Of a stretch of 64,000 nt of DNA, positions 59,649 through 64,000 are shown piece by piece. The notes beneath the pieces are model-generated. The model made no database searches. It was not told where the DNA came from and saw nothing but the letters and a program-made list of their open reading frames with translations. Source of the DNA: DATJBF01 sp035516795 (GTDB lineage Bacteria; Verrucomicrobiota; Verrucomicrobiia; Palsa-1439); NCBI GenBank assembly GCA_035516795.1, contig DATIZX010000088.1:1-64000 (forward strand), written 5' to 3'. Each line of letters opens with the position of its first letter. Position 1 is the stretch's first letter. The translations under genes were made by a program, and so were the position numbers.

Positions 59649-60779
59649 TCACACGATTATCTGCTCGGTTTGTGCATCAAAGAAATGACATTTTGATGCG
59701 TCGAAAACCATATCCAGTCGCTGGCCGATATCGGCTGTCACGTGTGAATTGACGCGCGCAACAAAGCTGTGGCTGACCGTAGTCAGATGCAAATAAACCT
59801 CCGCCCCCATGGGTTCAACTACTTCAACCGTGGCGGGAATCCTCTGGTCCGTTTGCCCAGGCGAGGTGCTGCGGTTGTGATCGAAGTCTTCCGCCCGAAT
59901 GCCCAAAACGACAGCTTGGCCCATGCGTCCGGCCAGCCTCTTCGCCTTGTCATCGGGGACGCGAACACCAAAGCGCTCGTGACTGCCACCTTCGACAGCC
60001 TGTTCGATAAACCATAGGGCGCCTTGGCGTTGCCCAATCACGCCCTTGAAGAAGTTCATGGGAGGCGAGCCAATAAAACCGGCCACGAACATGTTCTTCG
60101 GATTGTCGTACAGCGTGATCGGCTCGTCGACCTGCTGAATTACCCCGTCTTTCATGACCACAATCCGATCGCCCATGGTCATGGCTTCCACCTGGTCGTG
60201 GGTGACGTACACCATCGTCGAGTTCAGCCGGCTATGAAGTTTGGAGATTTCCGCCCGCATCTGGACGCGCATCTTGGCGTCCAGGTTCGAGAGCGGCTCG
60301 TCGAATAAGAATGCCTTGGGCTTGCGCACGATGGCGCGACCGACCGCGACCCGCTGGCGTTGTCCGCCCGAAAGGGCTTTCGGCTTGCGCTGCAATTGTT
60401 CGTCGGTGATGCCGAGGATCTGCGCGGCTTCGCGAACGCGTTGGTCGATTTCCTTCTTCGGATATTTCCGCAGCATCAAGCCAAACGCCATGTTCTTGTA
60501 CACCGTCATGTGCGGATACAGCGCGTAATTCTGGAAGACCATGGCAATATCGCGGTCCTTGGGCGGAACGTCGTTGACGCGACGGTCGTCGATGTAGATG
60601 TTGCCGCTGGTGACCTCTTCGAGACCGGCAATCATCCGCAACATGGTGGACTTGCCACAACCGGATGGCCCGACGAGCACCACGAATTCCCGATCCTGGA
60701 TTTCCAGATTCGTGCGATCGACCGCCGTGACGCCGCCAGGATATACTTTACAGACGTTTTCGAGGAAAACTTTTGCCAC
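59649..60779 (-). CDS. ugpC: UgpC/MsmK-type sugar ABC transporter ATP-binding protein
   Basis: The 376-residue protein starts at GTG 60779. Walker A is GPSGCGKST, the Q-loop region FQNYALYPHMTVYKNM, the signature LSGGQRQRVAVGRA, Walker B AFLFDEPLSNLDAK, and the H-loop THDQVEAM. The C-terminal third (about 240-376) is the regulatory MalK-like OB-fold ('GFIGSPPMNFFKG', 'LGIRAEDFD', 'GAEVYLHLTT'). These ATPases often serve several carbohydrate importers encoded elsewhere; no permease or binding protein is adjacent. Promoter or terminator signals are not evident. Confidence 0.88.
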   Translation of the reverse strand: MAKVFLENVCKVYPGGVTAVDRTNLEIQDREFVVLVGPSGCGKSTMLRMIAGLEEVTSGNIYIDDRRVNDVPPKDRDIAMVFQNYALYPHMTVYKNMAFGLMLRKYPKKEIDQRVREAAQILGITDEQLQRKPKALSGGQRQRVAVGRAIVRKPKAFLFDEPLSNLDAKMRVQMRAEISKLHSRLNSTMVYVTHDQVEAMTMGDRIVVMKDGVIQQVDEPITLYDNPKNMFVAGFIGSPPMNFFKGVIGQRQGALWFIEQAVEGGSHERFGVRVPDDKAKRLAGRMGQAVVLGIRAEDFDHNRSTSPGQTDQRIPATVEVVEPMGAEVYLHLTTVSHSFVARVNSHVTADIGQRLDMVFDASKCHFFDAQTEQIIV

Positions 60780-60848
60780 GTAGCACCTTCCAGTTGACCG
60801 GTTTGACTTTTTCTAACCAACCCGGCGCGGCGTGTCAAACATTCGGTT

Positions 60849-60876
60849 TTGCGCCCCGGAGGGTAGATGTTATACT
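60849..60876 (+). promoter_or_regulatory. Candidate promoter for the leader ORF / DUF374 / purE group
   Basis: TTGCGC (60849-60854) and TATACT (60871-60876) are separated by 16 bp. The -10 box matches the consensus at five of six positions, the -35 at three to four. It lies at the correct place for the plus-strand genes starting at 60886 and 61002 and in the 106-bp divergent gap next to ugpC. Confidence 0.45.
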
Positions 60877-60885
60877 GCGGAGTTC

Positions 60886-60981
60886 ATGACCAAATTCCGC
60901 AAGATTTTCTGGCAGCATCTTCGGTTGCTCAGCTATGTGCAGCCTTGTGGCGGACCACTGGCCGCGAATGATCGCGGCTGA
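60886..60981 (+). CDS. Possible 31-residue leader peptide
   Basis: The reading frame MTKFRKIFWQHLRLLSYVQP and a further 11 residues (CGGPLAANDRG) ends with TGA at 60981, 20 bp before the DUF374 gene. The candidate promoter 10 bp upstream of the ATG has a good -10 box. GGAG lies only 3-6 bases ahead of the ATG (TGCGGAGTTCATG), which is close but possible. It may be translated or may be chance; no homologue is known to me. Confidence 0.3.
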   Translation: MTKFRKIFWQHLRLLSYVQPCGGPLAANDRG

Positions 60982-61001
60982 GCGAGCGTTGGGGTACTGA
61001 G

Positions 61002-61694
61002 ATGACGCAGCGTGACAAAGCTCCACATCCATCTTCGGCACTTCAGCGCTCCAGCGCTCGCGTTCTCTATTGGGGGCTGGGGTGGTTGCTCCGGGTTCTT
61101 GTCTCCCTCATCGGTAGCACAGTGCGCTGGCGCATTGAGGATCCTGCAGGATTCCTGGCCAACACGCCGCAACGCTCCTGCATCTTCGTGTTTTGGCATA
61201 ACCGTATCTTCCTGATGCCGTATCTGTTTCGAAAGCACTGGCACACCCGACAGCGCGACCGCGTCGCGGTACTTGTCAGCGCCAGCAAAGACGGCGAACA
61301 TCTGGCGCGCGTGCTCAGCAAATTTAACCTCATTTGCGTGCGAGGCTCCAGCAGCCGACGAGGAAAGGAGGCGCTACGCGAGTTGGCGCGATTGGTGGAA
61401 GAAGGCTATGACGTGGGCATCACGCCGGACGGTCCACGAGGACCGAAATACCACTGCCAGGACGGGGTGATCAGTCTTTCCCAGCTTACCCAGGCGCCGA
61501 TCATCGCCTTGTCATACGACCTTTCTCGAAAGATTACCGTCAATAGCTGGGACAACTTCATGATCCCGTTGCCATTCGCTCGCGCCACCCTGCGCATCGC
61601 GTCCCTGATGGCGGTGCCGCCCAATGCGGGCGATGCGCAACGCGAGCAGAAAAGACTTGAAGTCGAGAAGGCTTTGAGGTCTTTGTCTGGCTGA
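61002..61694 (+). CDS. DUF374 lysophospholipid acyltransferase-like protein
   Basis: The 230-residue protein has an N-terminal hydrophobic segment (LYWGLGWLLRVLVSLIGSTV) and the acyltransferase-like motifs of the DUF374 family: 'SCIFVFWHNRIFLMPYLFRK' (HxxxxF instead of HxxxxD), 'VLVSASKDGEHLARVLSKFN', 'CVRGSSSRRGKEALRELARL' and 'DVGITPDGPRGPKYHCQDGV'. Family members sit in the inner membrane and are often near LPS or lipid A genes; the exact reaction is not settled. It is followed 17 bp later by purE. Confidence 0.87.
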   Translation: MTQRDKAPHPSSALQRSSARVLYWGLGWLLRVLVSLIGSTVRWRIEDPAGFLANTPQRSCIFVFWHNRIFLMPYLFRKHWHTRQRDRVAVLVSASKDGEHLARVLSKFNLICVRGSSSRRGKEALRELARLVEEGYDVGITPDGPRGPKYHCQDGVISLSQLTQAPIIALSYDLSRKITVNSWDNFMIPLPFARATLRIASLMAVPPNAGDAQREQKRLEVEKALRSLSG

Positions 61695-61711
61695 GGTCGG
61701 TTCCTCAATTT

Positions 61712-62209
61712 ATGAGTGGAGGCGGAAAACCTTTGGTTGGAATTCTAATGGGCAGCGACTCGGATTGGCCCACGATGAAGTTGGCCGCCGACGCCTGCGC
61801 AGAATTTGGCGTGGAGGCAGAGTCGCATGTGATGAGCGCCCATCGGACGCCTGACGACGTGGCCGAGTACGCCCGTGCCGCACATGCGCGGGGGCTGCGC
61901 GTATTGATCGCGGGAGCCGGTGGCGCGGCGCATTTGGCGGGAGTTGTGGCGGCGCATACGCCCTTGCCGGTAATCGGTGTGCCCATTGAATCCAAATCGT
62001 TGAAGGGAATGGATTCGCTGCTGTCCATCGTGCAGATGCCCGCCGGAGTGCCCGTCGCAACTGTTGCGATCGGTGCTGCTCGCAACGCGGGATTATTGGC
62101 GATACAGATTTTGGCGATTAGCGACGCGAACCTGCTGTCCAGATACCGGGAATTCAAGTGTCGATTGGCTGAGGAATCCCGTGCCAAGAACGCAAGAATT
62201 CAAAGTTAA
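61712..62209 (+). CDS. purE: N5-carboxyaminoimidazole ribonucleotide mutase
   Basis: The 165-residue class I PurE has 'VGILMGSDSDWPTMKLAADA', 'ESHVMSAHRTPDDVAEYARA', 'VLIAGAGGAAHLAGVVAAHT' and 'IGVPIESKSLKGMDSLLSIV', which together form the active site of the octameric enzyme. It converts N5-CAIR to CAIR in purine synthesis. No purK lies next to it in this window. The C-terminal tail (RLAEESRAKNARIQS) is slightly longer than usual. The following 220 bp (62210-62429) hold no gene. Confidence 0.93.
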   Translation: MSGGGKPLVGILMGSDSDWPTMKLAADACAEFGVEAESHVMSAHRTPDDVAEYARAAHARGLRVLIAGAGGAAHLAGVVAAHTPLPVIGVPIESKSLKGMDSLLSIVQMPAGVPVATVAIGAARNAGLLAIQILAISDANLLSRYREFKCRLAEESRAKNARIQS

Positions 62210-62429
62210 ATTGTCCCGGTGTTGCCTTGCAAGTTAGATATTTCCTGGCTTGCAGCGTTTAGCACACAGGGTGTTGATATTTTTGAGCGAAGCTGCTAGA
62301 GTTGATGTCGAATATTATTGAAGGGTGCGGGTGTCTGTGAACATCCCACGATGGTGGCTGCGCTTCTCCTAGCCTCACCTGGCCTCACCCAGGACACCGC
62401 CGTCTAGTTCACGGGCGCCCCACTCTTCT

Positions 62430-63020
62430 TTATAGTCTCCCGCGCTCCTTATAGACTTTATAGTTCTCCAAGACTTCGGAAACATACTGGCGCACAGCGG
62501 GATTGGAGATCGCATCGATAAACTCTGCGGTCGTTGTCTGACGTCCGTTTGGCAGCCAGCGCAACACGTTGCCCATGCCCGAGTTGTACTCCGCCAAGGC
62601 AAAGGCTAAACGTTCCTCGGGCTCTTTGTCCGGCCAACGACTCAGCGCTCGCGCCAGGTACCATGAGCCAGCTTCAATGTTAATCTGTGGGTCCCACAAC
62701 GCGTCGCGCCCAAAATTGCGCCGGCCAACCGCACGCGCCCAATCCCAGCCCGCACGCTCGGTGACCTGCATCAACCCGATTTCGCCGTGACTTCCGTAAG
62801 CATACGGGTCGAACTTGCTCTCGCGTCGGATCACCGCTTTCACGAGAAACTTATCCACGCCGTTCTGCGTGGCGATTTCTTCGATGAGCTGGTTGAATCG
62901 CTGTTCCCGGTATTGCCACCGCCAATACACGACTGCGGCCGACCCGATTGCCCCCAGCACCAACGCCAAGGACACCCAGTTTCCGATTAGCGTTAAGCTT
63001 TTCGAACCGCGTCGTGACAT
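62430..63020 (-). CDS. Membrane-anchored lytic transglycosylase (GH23)
   Basis: The protein has 196 residues from ATG 63020. An N-terminal signal anchor (LIGNWVSLALVLGAIGSAAV) is followed by the SLT domain: catalytic Glu in VIRRESKFDPYAYGSHGEIG, then 'LMQVTERAGWDWA', 'DPQINIEAGSWYLARALSRW' and 'FALAEYNSGMGNVLRWLP'. It should cleave the MurNAc-GlcNAc bond of peptidoglycan in the periplasm. It is short and close to the small Slt-like enzymes. The frame is open upstream, but the residues there are not protein-like. Confidence 0.88.
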   Translation of the reverse strand: MSRRGSKSLTLIGNWVSLALVLGAIGSAAVVYWRWQYREQRFNQLIEEIATQNGVDKFLVKAVIRRESKFDPYAYGSHGEIGLMQVTERAGWDWARAVGRRNFGRDALWDPQINIEAGSWYLARALSRWPDKEPEERLAFALAEYNSGMGNVLRWLPNGRQTTTAEFIDAISNPAVRQYVSEVLENYKVYKERGRL

Positions 63021-63151
63021 GGGTGGCAATATAGCAGAGCGGGCAAGTGGAGTAATGGGGTTTTGGAGGATAACGAGAAGTTGGGACATAAGGTGGCATT
63101 GTAGAGAGCAAAGTCCGTAGGATTTAGCACCGAAGTCCTTTCTGATCGCCC

Positions 63152-63178
63152 GGCTGGCGACCGTTCCGGCCGCCAGCC
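63152..63178. repeat. G+C-rich hairpin in the lytic transglycosylase/priA gap
   Basis: Arms GGCTGGCG (63152-63159) and CGCCAGCC (63171-63178) enclose an 11-nt loop. No T run follows. It may be another hairpin of the dispersed G+C-rich set or part of the divergent control region 63021-63248, in which no gene is seen. Confidence 0.4.
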
Positions 63179-63248
63179 CCACAAAGGGCTCGTGTTGAAT
63201 GGGTGGCCGAAAGCCGGGTGATAGCTGACAGTCTTGTGCTTTCTGTGT

Positions 63249-64000
63249 ATGCTGGCCGCCGTGGCGAGTCCCATTGCCAAAGTCGTCGTTGATCTCGCGT
63301 TGGACCGGGAGTTTGACTACCGGATCCCGTTGCACTTGACCGAGACGGTCCAGATCGGATCGCGCGTGGCGGTGCCATTCGGGCGAACCAAAGCCCAAGG
63401 TTACGTTGTCGGGTTGACCGACAAGTCGTCTTACGACAGGCTCCGAGAAATTGGCGAGGTGATCGGCAAGAAGCCGTTGTTGGGCGACAAGATTCTCGAA
63501 CTCACGCGTTGGATGGGCAAATACTACTGTTGTCCCGTCGAACTGGCGGTGAAATGCGCGCTACCCGAAGTCGTGCGCAAGGCAAAGATCGGATGGAAAG
63601 AACGTCAGTTCGTCAGACCCGGCAAGATTTCGCCGGAGAATTTTGTCAAGCTGCGCAAACGCGCCCCGAAACAAGCTCGCGTTTTGGAAGTGCTGCAGAA
63701 GTCGGAAGGCATGTTCGTTGCCAAGCTGGTACAACGGGCCGACACGGATGCCGGCACGATCAAGAAACTGGCGGGAAAGGGTTTTGTCGTGATTGCCGAC
63801 CGCGTGGAAGAACGAGACCCATTCGGCGGCGAAGCGTTTCTTCCGACCGCCCCGTTGCCGCTGACGCCTGATCAACAGCAGGCGTTGGATCTGTGTAAGG
63901 CAGCAATTGATCAGTACTCTTCCCCATCACCGGTCACCAGTCTTCCATCACCGATTCTCATTCACGGCGTGACCGGCAGCGGCAAAACCGAGATCTATCT
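63249..64000 (+). CDS. priA: Primosomal protein N' (PriA), N-terminal part (runs off the window)
   Basis: From ATG 63249 the frame is open to the end of the window, 250 codons. The 3'-DNA-binding domain reads 'VVVDLALDREFDYRIPLHLT' and 'GSRVAVPFGRTKAQGYVVGL'. The winged-helix part follows, and the helicase core begins with 'LPLTPDQQQALDLC' and Walker A GVTGSGKTEIYL at the very end. PriA restarts stalled replication forks. A GTG at 63261 is an alternative start. The motor domains and zinc site lie beyond the window. Confidence 0.92.
   Translation, partial: MLAAVASPIAKVVVDLALDREFDYRIPLHLTETVQIGSRVAVPFGRTKAQGYVVGLTDKSSYDRLREIGEVIGKKPLLGDKILELTRWMGKYYCCPVELAVKCALPEVVRKAKIGWKERQFVRPGKISPENFVKLRKRAPKQARVLEVLQKSEGMFVAKLVQRADTDAGTIKKLAGKGFVVIADRVEERDPFGGEAFLPTAPLPLTPDQQQALDLCKAAIDQYSSPSPVTSLPSPILIHGVTGSGKTEIY

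Overview
The window looks like a chromosomal segment of a Gram-negative bacterium, most likely of the Verrucomicrobiota or a PVC-group relative. This is inferred from gene content, not from a marker gene: several TolC-type outer-membrane proteins, very large secreted proteins with Ig-like, Calx-beta and choice-of-anchor domains, a BtpA-family protein, a TMTC-like membrane protein with TPRs, and gene ends that often overlap by the four bases ATGA. Coding density is high. One tRNA (Ala, anticodon CGC) is present. No rRNA, CRISPR array, complete insertion sequence or phage structural gene was seen.

Layout. 1-4523 (minus): an export operon with two tandem TolC proteins, a HlyD-type adaptor and the start of an ABC permease. 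4682-10289: an accessory region with an XRE/ImmA regulatory pair facing two genes of an unrecognised 'PESGMGYQ' family across a perfectly symmetric operator, a 5'-truncated MmeI-like DNA methyltransferase, a 13-unit 21-bp repeat and a secreted protein of unknown function. 10437-22312: a lactonase-like propeller, an AONS/serine-palmitoyltransferase-like enzyme, glycosyltransferases (one a GT4-GT4-GT2 triple fusion), an MGDG-synthase-like glycosyltransferase, and a ketoacyl synthase / SDR / ACP-dehydratase fusion set. Together these suggest an amino-acyl (sphingolipid-like) glycolipid pathway. 22744-34867: two paralogous giant secreted subtilases and a VWA protein. 34890-39696: SirB1, GmhB and a large hybrid histidine kinase. 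39644-47468 (minus): seven tightly packed genes (TMTC-like, TolC, PgeF, methyltransferase, SRPBCC, ketoacyl synthase, FAD oxidoreductase), apparently a lipid- or polyketide-type pathway with its own outer-membrane protein. 47616-52165: DUF72, MutY, RNase HIII, FmdB and small proteins. 52180-57849: a sulfur-carrier cysteine locus (MoaD-MoeB-rhodanese fusion, JAMM protease, CysM, sulfurtransferase) interrupted by an opposite-strand beta-helix protein. 58026-64000: housekeeping genes including tRNA-Ala, BtpA, UgpC-like ATPase, DUF374 acyltransferase, PurE, a lytic transglycosylase and the start of PriA.

The most unusual signals are: (i) short double-hairpin repeats bounded by TGTAG and CTACA/CTACT that occur between genes and also in frame inside genes, as Rickettsia palindromic elements do; (ii) the nested dyad operator with two opposing promoters between xre-immA and the PESGMGYQ genes; (iii) a ubiquitin-like carrier whose C-terminal Gly-Gly is buried in a fusion with its own E1-like enzyme, next to a JAMM protease; and (iv) the subtilase pair with altered catalytic motifs.
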